Assembly: GCF_050942425.1 (NCBI RefSeq)
Contig: NZ_CP192063.1
Location: 1,984,001 to 2,048,000 of the forward strand
Length of the DNA stretch: 64,000 bases
Direction of reading: 5' to 3'
From: Actinoallomurus sp050942425
Lineage (GTDB): Bacteria; Actinomycetota; Actinomycetes; Streptosporangiales; Streptosporangiaceae
Shown: positions 55,254-63,446 of the stretch, in pieces
Position numbering within the stretch: position 1 is the stretch's first letter
How the letters are laid out: every line of letters starts with the position of its first letter
Made by a program: the position numbers and the translations under genes
Notes under the pieces: generated by a model
What the model was told of the DNA's origin: nothing
Database searches by the model: none
The model's input: only the letters and a program-made list of their open reading frames with translations

Positions 55254-55937
55254 CTAACCCGACCGGCTCGGTTTCACGCGAGGCCGCGGCGTTTTGACGG
55301 GAGGGCCATCAGAGCCGATGACGGGGGGCGGCTGCTTCACGCGGGCGGAGTCGGCCGCCCCCGGTGTCTCCTTCGCGAAGGGCCAGTCCGGCGTCGGCGT
55401 CGGCGTCTCGCCCGCGACGGGCGGCAGGCCGTTCGCCCCCGATGGCGGGTCCGCCCCAGGGCATATGTTCGCCCCGGCCGCGAGCTTCTGCTTCAGGTCC
55501 GCCTGGAGCTGGCCCGGCTCTCCGGGAATCCTCACGATCGGCGCGCCGGGCAGGAGGAGCGCCGTGCAATAGACCTGGAAGTACCCGGGCATCGCCTGCT
55601 TCGTGAAGGCCGTGGACTCGATGAACACGGCCCTCGATCCGATCACGCGGATGGTCATGTCCGGCGTCAGCTCCGTGCGCAGGCCGCGGCCGCGTTCCTG
55701 GGCGGTCGGGCCGGCGAGGAGTGCGTCGAACACCGCCTGAGTGTCCCAGGGGGCCACCGTCCGCGTCACGGGCGTCGGCCTGCCGTCCAGCAGGAAGTAC
55801 ACCTGCGCGTGCGGCAGCGAGGTGGCGGTCGCCTTGGGAGCCTCTCCGGCGTTCACCACGCCGGTCGGGCGTACTCCGCAGCCGGCCAGCGCGCACAGCG
55901 CCGCTCCCAGCGCGACCGCTCGCAGACCCCGGGTCAT
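55254..55937 (-). CDS. GerMN domain lipoprotein
   Basis: A 227-residue lipoprotein: ALGAALCALAGC gives a lipobox with Cys near residue 20. A GerMN-like domain follows (about 45-150, HAQVYFLLDGRPTPVTRTV, GPTAQERGRGLRTELTPDM), then a Pro/Lys-rich tail. GerMN domains occur in spore-germination and cell-envelope lipoproteins. ATG 55937 overlaps the kinase stop (ATGA), so it is translated with the two-component pair and probably modulates the kinase at the membrane surface (inference). Confidence 0.85.
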   Translation of the reverse strand: MTRGLRAVALGAALCALAGCGVRPTGVVNAGEAPKATATSLPHAQVYFLLDGRPTPVTRTVAPWDTQAVFDALLAGPTAQERGRGLRTELTPDMTIRVIGSRAVFIESTAFTKQAMPGYFQVYCTALLLPGAPIVRIPGEPGQLQADLKQKLAAGANICPGADPPSGANGLPPVAGETPTPTPDWPFAKETPGAADSARVKQPPPVIGSDGPPVKTPRPRVKPSRSG

Positions 55938-57304
55938 GCCGGGATCCGGACGATGAACACCGCGCCGCCGGTCGGCGCGTTCGCGGCCTCGATGGTGCCG
56001 CCGTGCAGGGCGGCGTTGGCCTGGGCGATCGACAGGCCGAGCCCGGTGCCCTTGCCCGCCGGCCGTGCCGGGTCCGCCTTGAAGAAACGGTCGAAGACGT
56101 ACGGCAGCACGTCCTCGGGGATGCCGGGGCCGTGGTCGATCACGCGTACCTCCAGTCCGGGCCGGCCGGTGATGCGGACGGGCGGGGCGCCGTGTCGCAG
56201 CGCGTTGGCCACGAGGTTCGCGATGATCACGTCGAACCGCCGGGGGTCGAGCCGTACGCGCAGGCCGGATGGGATCTCGATGACGACCTGGTCGCTCCAG
56301 CCGCGTGTGGTGACGCACTCGCGGACGAGCTCGGCGAGCGGCACGTCGTCGATGGTGAGGTCGGCGGTTCCGGCGTCCATCCGGCTGATCTCGAGGAGGT
56401 CCTCCACGAGGGCGCCCAGGCGGCGGGTCTGGTCGGCGACCAGCCGGGCCGCCGTGCCGGTGTCGGACGGGAGCCGTGCCGTGTCCTCCTCGAGCAGGCC
56501 GGTGACCGCGGTCATCGCGGCGATCGGGGTGCGCAGCTCGTGCGAGACGTCGGCCGCGAACCGGCGTGCGGTCGCCTCGAGGCGGCGCAGCTCGCGCACG
56601 GTGTCCTCGAGGGAGGCCGCGCTCTCGTTGAAGATGCGCGCGACGTCGGCCAGCTCGTCGCGGCCGCGTACGCGGACACGGACGCCCAGGTCTCCCGCGC
56701 CGAGCGACCGGGCGGCCCGGGCCAGCCGGCGCAGGGGCCGCAGGACGCTGCGCCCGAGCAGTGCCGCGAGCACCACGGCCAGGACGATCGTCAGCGCCCC
56801 CGCGCGCGTCAGCGCGCTCTGGATACGGTGCAGGTCGGCGTTCTCCTTCTCTAGCGAGGAGAACACGACGACGGTCAGCGGCAGGGGCCCGCCGTCGCGG
56901 CCCTGCACGCGCGTGCCGACGACCAGCCACGGTGTCCCGCGGAGGACGACGCGCTGGAAGTACAGCCCCTTGGTCACGTGGGCCGCCAGGCCGGCGGGCA
57001 CGTCGTCCAGGCCGAACTCGCCCGTGGGGATCACCGTCGTCCCGTCGGTCACGACGACGTACCGGTCGGGGCGGACCAACGCGGCGGCCACGTCCCGCAG
57101 GGTCTTCTCCGGCACCGGAGCGGTCAGATCGCCGGGCACGTTGTGGGCGAGGGTCTCCCGCGTGTCGATGAGGACGGCGTCCTGGGCACGCTGCAGGACG
57201 GCCCGGCGGACGAAGACGTACCCGATGCCGGCCACGAGCGTGGTCGAGGCGAGACAGGCGGCGACGAACGCGACGAACAGGCGCCCGCGCAGTCCGCTGA
57301 TCAC
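55934..57304 (-). CDS. Sensor histidine kinase
   Basis: A 456-residue sensor kinase: N-terminal membrane helix (10-31), extracytoplasmic sensor domain (about 32-160), second helix (about 168-188), HAMP, the phosphoacceptor H255 in FAADVSHELRTPIAAM, and ATPase boxes NLVANALRHG, DHGPGIPED and GKGTGLGLSI. The GTG start overlaps the response-regulator stop (GTGA). The signal is unknown. It is followed by the lipoprotein with another overlap, a layout reminiscent of, but not identical to, envelope-stress systems such as CseABC. Confidence 0.92.
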   Translation of the reverse strand: MISGLRGRLFVAFVAACLASTTLVAGIGYVFVRRAVLQRAQDAVLIDTRETLAHNVPGDLTAPVPEKTLRDVAAALVRPDRYVVVTDGTTVIPTGEFGLDDVPAGLAAHVTKGLYFQRVVLRGTPWLVVGTRVQGRDGGPLPLTVVVFSSLEKENADLHRIQSALTRAGALTIVLAVVLAALLGRSVLRPLRRLARAARSLGAGDLGVRVRVRGRDELADVARIFNESAASLEDTVRELRRLEATARRFAADVSHELRTPIAAMTAVTGLLEEDTARLPSDTGTAARLVADQTRRLGALVEDLLEISRMDAGTADLTIDDVPLAELVRECVTTRGWSDQVVIEIPSGLRVRLDPRRFDVIIANLVANALRHGAPPVRITGRPGLEVRVIDHGPGIPEDVLPYVFDRFFKADPARPAGKGTGLGLSIAQANAALHGGTIEAANAPTGGAVFIVRIPA

Positions 57305-57981
57305 GGTGCCGCGAATCGGTAGCCGAAGCCTCGCACCGTCTGGATCAGCGTCGGCGCGGCAGAGTCCGGCTCGATCTTGGCGCGCAGTCGCTGCACGCAG
57401 GCGTCCACCAGCCGCGAGTCCCCGGCGTAGCCGTGGTCCCACACCTCCCGCAGCAGGTGCCCGCGGGTCAGCGCCTGCCCGGCTTGACGGGTCAGCTCCA
57501 GCAGCAGCCGTAGTTCGGTCGGGGTGAGGTGCACGTCCACGCCGGCCTTCGTGACGCGCAGCGCCGCCCGGTCGATGACCAGGTCGCCGAACGTGGACCG
57601 GATCATCGGACTGTTCTCCGCGCGGCGCAGGACCGCGCGGATCCGCGCGTCCAGCACGGCGGGCTCGACCGGCTTGACCACGTAGTCGTCGGCGCCCGCC
57701 TCCAACCCGACCACCACGTCCAGGCTCTCCCCGCGCGCGGTCAGCAGGATGATCGGGATCTGGTCCGCCTTGCGGAGGCGACGGCACACCTCCACCCCGT
57801 CGAGCCCGGGCAGCATGACGTCCAGCACCACGATCTCCGGGCGGCGCGCCCGTGCGTAATCCAGTGCCTCCTCACCCGTCGTCCGGGCGGTGACCGAGTG
57901 CCCCTGACGGCTCAGAGCCAGTTCCAGACCCGTACGAACCGACGGATCGTCCTCGACGAGCAAGATCGCTACCACGCGCAC
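57301..57981 (-). CDS. OmpR/PhoB family response regulator
   Basis: A 226-residue response regulator: receiver domain with D54 in VVLDVMLPGLDG, acidic pair E10-D11-D12, Lys in DYVVKPVEP, and a C-terminal winged helix (LTPTELRLLLELTRQAGQAL, SRLVDACVQRLRAKIE, TVRGFGYRF). It leads the three-gene operon with the kinase and lipoprotein. GTG 57981 is used; GTG 57975 is an alternative. It diverges from the penicillin-binding protein gene, a candidate target. Confidence 0.93.
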   Translation of the reverse strand: MRVVAILLVEDDPSVRTGLELALSRQGHSVTARTTGEEALDYARARRPEIVVLDVMLPGLDGVEVCRRLRKADQIPIILLTARGESLDVVVGLEAGADDYVVKPVEPAVLDARIRAVLRRAENSPMIRSTFGDLVIDRAALRVTKAGVDVHLTPTELRLLLELTRQAGQALTRGHLLREVWDHGYAGDSRLVDACVQRLRAKIEPDSAAPTLIQTVRGFGYRFAAP

Positions 57982-58095
57982 ATTATCGAGCGACCGGCCC
58001 GGCGGCGTGCTCCTGTCACGGAATCAAGACATTTTCCGGGAAGTGAGACGGCACCCCGACAGCTTGATGATCTTCCGTGTCCAGGGTTGTCAGAC

Positions 58096-60153
58096 ATGGT
58101 GGGAAGGCGAAGACGCGAACGGAACCGGTGGCTCCGGTATGCGGTGCTGGGGCTACGCAGTCTCATCCCGCGCAAGGGCCGCAGGTGGCGCCTGGTCCGG
58201 CGGACCGGATACGTGTTCGGGGGTCTCCTGCTCATCCTCGGGGTCGCCGTCGGCGTGATGTACACGCAGGTCAAGGTGCCCCCGGTCAGCGCCGCGGCGC
58301 GGGCGGAGGCCAGCATCCTCTACTACCGGGACGGCACTCAGCTCGCCCAGGTCGGGCGGCTCAACCGCGTCGCCGTGCCGCTGCGCGCCGTGCCGGCGCA
58401 CCTGCGCGGCGCCGTGCTCGCCGCCGAGCAGCGCGGCTTCTACCGCGACCCGGTCGTCTCGCCGGTCGGCATGGGCCGCGCGGTGTGGGCCGCGGTGTCC
58501 GGCGGAGCACGCCAGGGCGGATCCGGCATCGCCCAGCAGTACGTCAAGGTCGCGTACCTGGACCCGCGCCAGACCCTCACCCGCAAGGTCAAAGAGCTGT
58601 TCATCGCGGTCAAGCTGAACCGGTCCCGATCCAAGGACTGGATCCTCGAGCAGTACCTCAACACCGTCTACTTCGGGCGCGGGGCGTACGGGGTGCAGGC
58701 GGCCGCGCAGGCGTACTTCCGCAAGGACGTCGGCGCGCTCACGCCCGCCGAGAGCGCGCTGCTGGCCGGGATGATCCAGGCGCCGTCGTACCTCGACCCG
58801 GCGCTCGGACACACCGCCCAGACGCAGGCCCGCTGGCGGTACGTCATCGACGGCATGATGACCACGGGCGTGCTGCCGAAGGGACCGCGACCGGCGTTCC
58901 CGAAGGTCGCGGCCGCCCACAGCGACCCGCTGTACGGCGGGCAGCGCGGCTACCTCATCGAGCGGATCACCAGCGAACTGCACGCCCGCGGCTTCGACGA
59001 CGACCAGATCTACCGGCGCGGCCTGCGGGTGACCACGACCCTCGACCCCACGATGCAGGCGGAGGCGCCGCGCGCGGTGGCCGGGGCGCTCGGCAAGGAC
59101 AAGGACCTGGAGGCCGGGCTCGTCTCGGTACGGCCCGGCACCGGCGACATCCTCGCGGCGTACGGCGGGCGGGACTATCTCAAGCACCAGTACGACAACG
59201 CGTTCCTCGCCGACCTGCCCTCCGGGTCGTCGTTCTTCCCCTTCGTCCTGGCCACGGCGCTGGAGAACGGCATCGGGCTGCGCAGCACCGTCGACGCCTC
59301 GCAGCTGAAGGGCGTCCTCAACGACGACGATGACAAGGCCGGCGCGACGGACCTCCTGCAGGCCCTCGGCCGCTCGTACAACACGGCGTTCGCGCGGCTC
59401 GGCGCCCGGACCGGAGCGTCCGCGGCGGGCCGCGTCGGTCTCCCGGCACGGTCCTCGCCGCCCCGGGTGCACGCCGTCGACGAGGCCGCGGCGTACGCGG
59501 CCCTGGTCGACGGCCGGTACGCCGCGCCGCACATCATCTCCCGCGTCGCGGACTCCTCCGGGAAGGCGCTGCTGACCGTACGGCCCCAGGTCCGCCGGGC
59601 GATCTCGGCGGGCGCGGCGGCGGACGTCACCTTCGCCCTGCGGATCGGCGCCAAGATCGCAGGCGACGGGCGACCCACCGATCCGAAGAAGAGCGACCCG
59701 CAACCCGTCCTGCTCGAACAGCCGACGGCCGGCAAGATCGGCACGACGGACCACAACGCCGCGGCCTGGTACTGCGGCTACACGCCGAGCGTCGCCACCG
59801 CCGTGGTCACGTACCGCGCCAGCAACCTTCCGTTGATCAATCGCGGCGACGCGCCCCTGCGCGAGACCGCGAGCAAACCGGCCGCGATCTGGCAGGCGTT
59901 CATGACGGCCGCCGTCGTCGCCAATCCCGGCGAAGCGTTCCCGGCGCCCGCCTGGGTCGGGAAGACCCGCCGGTTCGTGACACCCAGCCCGACCCCCACG
60001 CCGACCGTGTCGTCGCCCGCCGTGCAGCCGTCCACGGGGATCCCCGCAGGGGTCGCGCCCACGCCGACGCGGCCCTTCGTGCCGCCGGACGTGCGCAAGC
60101 AGAAACAGGCGGCCAAGAAGGCCCGCTCACCCGTCGGAACACCGTCGCCCTGA
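58096..60153 (+). CDS. Class A penicillin-binding protein with degenerate transpeptidase motifs
   Basis: A 685-residue bifunctional-type PBP: basic cytosolic start, membrane anchor (about 36-56), GT51 glycosyltransferase (LAAEQRGFYRD, GGSGIAQQYVKVAYL, ILEQYLNTVYFGRGAYGVQA), then a transpeptidase domain and a Thr/Pro-rich tail. The glycosyltransferase looks active. The transpeptidase SxxK reads S378-S-F-F381, so the catalytic Lys is Phe; SxN is kept as S427-Y-N429; KTG is K547-I-G549. It is probably a peptidoglycan polymerase without cross-linking activity. The divergent response regulator may control it. Confidence 0.88.
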   Translation: MVGRRRRERNRWLRYAVLGLRSLIPRKGRRWRLVRRTGYVFGGLLLILGVAVGVMYTQVKVPPVSAAARAEASILYYRDGTQLAQVGRLNRVAVPLRAVPAHLRGAVLAAEQRGFYRDPVVSPVGMGRAVWAAVSGGARQGGSGIAQQYVKVAYLDPRQTLTRKVKELFIAVKLNRSRSKDWILEQYLNTVYFGRGAYGVQAAAQAYFRKDVGALTPAESALLAGMIQAPSYLDPALGHTAQTQARWRYVIDGMMTTGVLPKGPRPAFPKVAAAHSDPLYGGQRGYLIERITSELHARGFDDDQIYRRGLRVTTTLDPTMQAEAPRAVAGALGKDKDLEAGLVSVRPGTGDILAAYGGRDYLKHQYDNAFLADLPSGSSFFPFVLATALENGIGLRSTVDASQLKGVLNDDDDKAGATDLLQALGRSYNTAFARLGARTGASAAGRVGLPARSSPPRVHAVDEAAAYAALVDGRYAAPHIISRVADSSGKALLTVRPQVRRAISAGAAADVTFALRIGAKIAGDGRPTDPKKSDPQPVLLEQPTAGKIGTTDHNAAAWYCGYTPSVATAVVTYRASNLPLINRGDAPLRETASKPAAIWQAFMTAAVVANPGEAFPAPAWVGKTRRFVTPSPTPTPTVSSPAVQPSTGIPAGVAPTPTRPFVPPDVRKQKQAAKKARSPVGTPSP

Positions 60154-60370
60154 GGGCCTGGCCGCGTTGATGCCGTCCGTTTCGTCCTCCCGGGCACGGA
60201 TCCGAGGTCTCGACGGCGGTGCGCCGGCCGGGATTGTGAACCCAGCGCTCATCACTGCGTTGCCGAGACAGTTGTTGATCAAGGCCCTGACCTCGCAGGA
60301 TCCTTAAGCCATCGCCACACCGCAAGCGATCGAGCGACCAGGTGTGCGTGGTGACGAGAGGAGGTGCGCG

Positions 60371-60400
60371 ATGACCCGCAACGACATCGGCTGGCCGTAA
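60371..60400 (+). other. Tiny ORF (MTRNDIGWP) with a strong ribosome-binding site
   Basis: A nine-codon ORF, ATG to TAA, preceded by AGAGGAGGTG 5 bases upstream, in the 310-bp gap after the PBP gene and just before the terminator. Too short to assign. Upstream is GTGTGCGTGGTGACG in another frame. Expression cannot be judged from sequence. Confidence 0.3.
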
Positions 60401-60418
60401 GGCCCGAACGACCTGGCA

Positions 60419-60452
60419 GCGGCCGGCCCCGCCTTCGGGCGGGGCCGGCCGC
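60419..60452. terminator. Bidirectional terminator between PBP and lipoprotein genes
   Basis: A perfect 15-bp stem GCGGCCGGCCCCGCC / GGCGGGGCCGGCCGC closed by a TTCG tetraloop lies between two convergent genes. Confidence 0.9.
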
Positions 60453-60464
60453 CTAGGGTCCTGT

Positions 60465-61235
60465 CTAGGCGAGGGCGGAGCAGCCGGCCTCGTCGGGAAG
60501 GAGTGGCCGGAACTGCACCCGGTAGGGCCGGCCGTGGTCCTCCCAGTCGCTCCACCGGCGGGCCGGCGAGGACAGCCGTGCGGCCGTACGGGCGTCCGCA
60601 CCCGTGAGCAGGGTGCAGATCCTCGTGCCCACCCGGGTCCCCGAGCCGAGGGGAGCGGTGAACGGCCAGCTCCGCGCCCCGGCCGCGGCCCCGGGGACCG
60701 CCAGCGCCGCGACCTTGGCCGGGCGGTACGGGCGCGGCGAGGCCGCCAGGTCGCCCTGCGGCCACCTGGCCGGATCGAGCCGGGCCAGGAACGCCGCCGT
60801 TTTGGCGTCGGTGACCGGCTGCACGACCTTCGTACGCGCGGGCCGCCCGTCGACGACGAAGGTGATGACCTTGTACATGGCATCCGCCATGCGTGGACTC
60901 GCCACCGTCCGCGGTGTGGCGAGCCCGGCCTCCTGAGCCGCTGCCACGAGCGTGCGCAGCGCCTGGGGCGTCAGCCGGTACTCCGTCAGCGGGCCGGATC
61001 CGACGATCGCCCGCCCGTCGCCGTACAGCGAGAAGTCCGGCAGGCTCCCCGGCCCGCCGAGCCCGGCGAAGCCCCCGCTGGTGCTCGTCCGCAGGATCAG
61101 CCCCCGGCCCAGCGTCACGGGCGCCGAAGACGGCGCCGGAGTCGACGAGGGATCGAGCTTGGCCTCCGAACGTCCGGTACAGCCGGCCGCCATCAGGACG
61201 GCTCCGGCGCATGCCACCACGACCATGGCCTTCAT
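60465..61235 (-). CDS. Putative lipoprotein of unknown function
   Basis: A 256-residue protein with a lipoprotein signal (VVVACAGAVLMAAGC, lipid on Cys19), then a Ser/Pro-rich linker and a globular domain (LILRTSTSGGFAGLGGPG, ITFVVDGRPARTKVVQPV). It resembles conserved secreted hypotheticals of actinomycetes; no reaction is known. Two cysteines near the C-terminus (CTLL, CSALA) may form a disulfide. It diverges from the kinase gene across about 290 bp. Confidence 0.8.
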   Translation of the reverse strand: MKAMVVVACAGAVLMAAGCTGRSEAKLDPSSTPAPSSAPVTLGRGLILRTSTSGGFAGLGGPGSLPDFSLYGDGRAIVGSGPLTEYRLTPQALRTLVAAAQEAGLATPRTVASPRMADAMYKVITFVVDGRPARTKVVQPVTDAKTAAFLARLDPARWPQGDLAASPRPYRPAKVAALAVPGAAAGARSWPFTAPLGSGTRVGTRICTLLTGADARTAARLSSPARRWSDWEDHGRPYRVQFRPLLPDEAGCSALA

Positions 61236-61523
61236 CGGTGATCGCTCCTCAGTGCGTGGCGCGTCCCCGGAAGTCAGACGTGTTCCGAGGCCGCGCGGTT
61301 CCCTGACAGGTCGGGGGGAGCGGTTCTGGTTCGGGGAGGGAGTGAACTGCTGGGGCTTAAGTGTAATGGTGGCATGACGATCTGTAGTTACTTATGGTCT
61401 GAGTGTGAAGTCGGCGGGGCGGGTGTGGGTGCACGCGATCAGTGCTTCTGCGGCCTACCGCTTGGGTTCCAAAAAGATCTCAGTGTATGTTTGACTCGCT
61501 TCCGAGGGCGGGATGGGAGACGG

Positions 61524-63374
61524 ATGGCGAAGCCTCGCCCATTGCAGTTGGGTGATCCGCCTCAACTGGGCGTCTACCGTCTGGAGGCCAGGCTCGGCGA
61601 GGGCGGTCAGGGGATCGTCTACCTGGGACGCGATGCCGAGGGGCGGCAGGTGGCGGTCAAGCTGCTGCGGTCCCAGCTGGACCAGGACGAGGCGATGCGG
61701 TCGCGGTTCGCCCGTGAACTGGCGGTCATCGAACGCGTCGCGGGGTTCTGTACGGCGCAGGTGATCGACGCTGACGTGGTGGCGGACCAGCCCTACATCG
61801 TCAGTGAGTACGTCCCGGGCCCCTCCCTCCAGCAGCTCGTGGCTGAGCGGGGCATGTGCGAAGGTACGGAGCTGGACCGGCTGGCGATCGGTACGGCCAC
61901 CGCGCTGGCCGCCATCCACCGGGCAGGGATCGTGCACCGTGATTTCAAGCCGGCCAATGTCCTCATAGGCCCCGATGGGCCACGAGTGATCGATTTCGGT
62001 ATCGCCCGGGTGCTGGAAGCGGGCGCCGACTCGACCACCGCCAGCGGCGTGGTCGGCACGCCGGCCTACATGGCTCCCGAGCAGATCGCAGGGGAACGGG
62101 TCACGCCGGCCTCTGACGTGTTCGCCTGGGCTGCGACGATGGCGTTCGCCGCGACCGGACGATCACCCTTCGGGGGTGGTTCGATTCCGGCCGTCATCAA
62201 CCGGATCACCCAGGGGGCACCCGATCTTTCCGGGGTGCCGATCGCGTTGCTGCCCGTGCTGGAGCGCTGCCTGGCCAAGGACCCGGAGGAACGGCCGACA
62301 GCGCAGAAGCTGCTGCTGACCTTGATCGATGAGCAGCCGGATTCGACCACTGCCGACGAATCCATCAAAGAACCGGAGCAACTCCCCGCGGCGCCGTTGC
62401 CGCCGGGGCCGGTACCGCCGCCGTACCTTCAGCCGCCGCCACTCCTGGCGCCGCGGCCGGCACGCGGGCGCCGGACCGTACTGATCGCCGCCACAGCGGC
62501 GGGCACCGTGCTGGTTTTGGGCGCCGTTGCGGTCGGCGCGTGGATGTACGCCCCGGGGAGAGGCTCGGCGGACTCGCTTGCCCTGCCCACGGGCGGAACC
62601 GAACTCCTGAAGGCCGCCTCGGTCGACGTACAGGCCCTCACGAGCTACGACTATCGCACGCTCGACGCCGACGTGAGGTCGGCCCGAAGCATGATGACCG
62701 GCGGCATGCAGAAGCAGTACGACTCCGAGATGACGACCACCCGTCAGGCGATGCTGGAGCAGAAGGCCGTGAGCGCGGCGACGGTGCTCAACGCCGGACT
62801 GATGTCGACGCGCGGCTCCCGAGCTACTGTCCTGATCTTCCTCAACCAGCAGATCACCAGAGCGGGACAGACGCCGACGGCGAACCGCTCTCAGATCCGG
62901 GCCATGCTGGTCCGCCGGCAGGGACAGTGGCGGCTCGATCAGATCACGCTCCTGCCCGCCGCTCCCACCGACGTCAGCGACGTTTCCTGGCCCGGTCGGC
63001 AGGTCTCCTCGGTGCTCACGTCCGCGCAGTCTTGTATCCGCACGCTGCACTCGATCAACTATCGGCAACTCGACAGCACGCTCGCAGCGGTCCCCAAGTG
63101 CACTACCGGCGAAGTCCGCGATCAATGGACCAGGTCCCAGGCCCAGCTCAGATCGGCCATCGCCGGCGCGCAGAGCATCACCAGCGTCTCGGCCATCGAC
63201 GTCGCCCTGACTGCGTCGACGGGCCCGTCGCAGGCCACCGTGCTCGCCGCCGTGGGCACCGAGGTGCGGACGAAGACAACGCCGTCGCCGACCAAGCATT
63301 CCATCCGTTACCAGGCGACGATGAACCGTGTCGGCGGTCAATGGCTGCTGGCCAAACTGGCACCCGTCACCTGA
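61524..63374 (+). CDS. Transmembrane Ser/Thr protein kinase with extracytoplasmic sensor domain
   Basis: A 616-residue Hanks-type kinase: glycine loop LGEGGQGIVYLG, catalytic Lys in VAVKLLRS, GIVHRDFKPANVLI (HRD), DFGIAR, and GTPAYMAPEQ. A Pro-rich linker leads to one membrane helix (about 317-339). Outside, two related segments (TSYDYRTLDADVRSARSMMT and HSINYRQLDSTLAAVPKCTT) resemble Mce-associated-type domains. ATG 61524 follows GGGAG; an in-frame ATG at 61374 would add an unlikely 50 residues. The signal and substrates are unknown. Confidence 0.9.
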   Translation: MAKPRPLQLGDPPQLGVYRLEARLGEGGQGIVYLGRDAEGRQVAVKLLRSQLDQDEAMRSRFARELAVIERVAGFCTAQVIDADVVADQPYIVSEYVPGPSLQQLVAERGMCEGTELDRLAIGTATALAAIHRAGIVHRDFKPANVLIGPDGPRVIDFGIARVLEAGADSTTASGVVGTPAYMAPEQIAGERVTPASDVFAWAATMAFAATGRSPFGGGSIPAVINRITQGAPDLSGVPIALLPVLERCLAKDPEERPTAQKLLLTLIDEQPDSTTADESIKEPEQLPAAPLPPGPVPPPYLQPPPLLAPRPARGRRTVLIAATAAGTVLVLGAVAVGAWMYAPGRGSADSLALPTGGTELLKAASVDVQALTSYDYRTLDADVRSARSMMTGGMQKQYDSEMTTTRQAMLEQKAVSAATVLNAGLMSTRGSRATVLIFLNQQITRAGQTPTANRSQIRAMLVRRQGQWRLDQITLLPAAPTDVSDVSWPGRQVSSVLTSAQSCIRTLHSINYRQLDSTLAAVPKCTTGEVRDQWTRSQAQLRSAIAGAQSITSVSAIDVALTASTGPSQATVLAAVGTEVRTKTTPSPTKHSIRYQATMNRVGGQWLLAKLAPVT

Positions 63375-63446
63375 TCTGCCCGTTCGGCTCGCGTTTCCTG
63401 TGGCTTGCCGAAAAATCCCCGCGAGAAACTCAGTATTCAGGGACGG

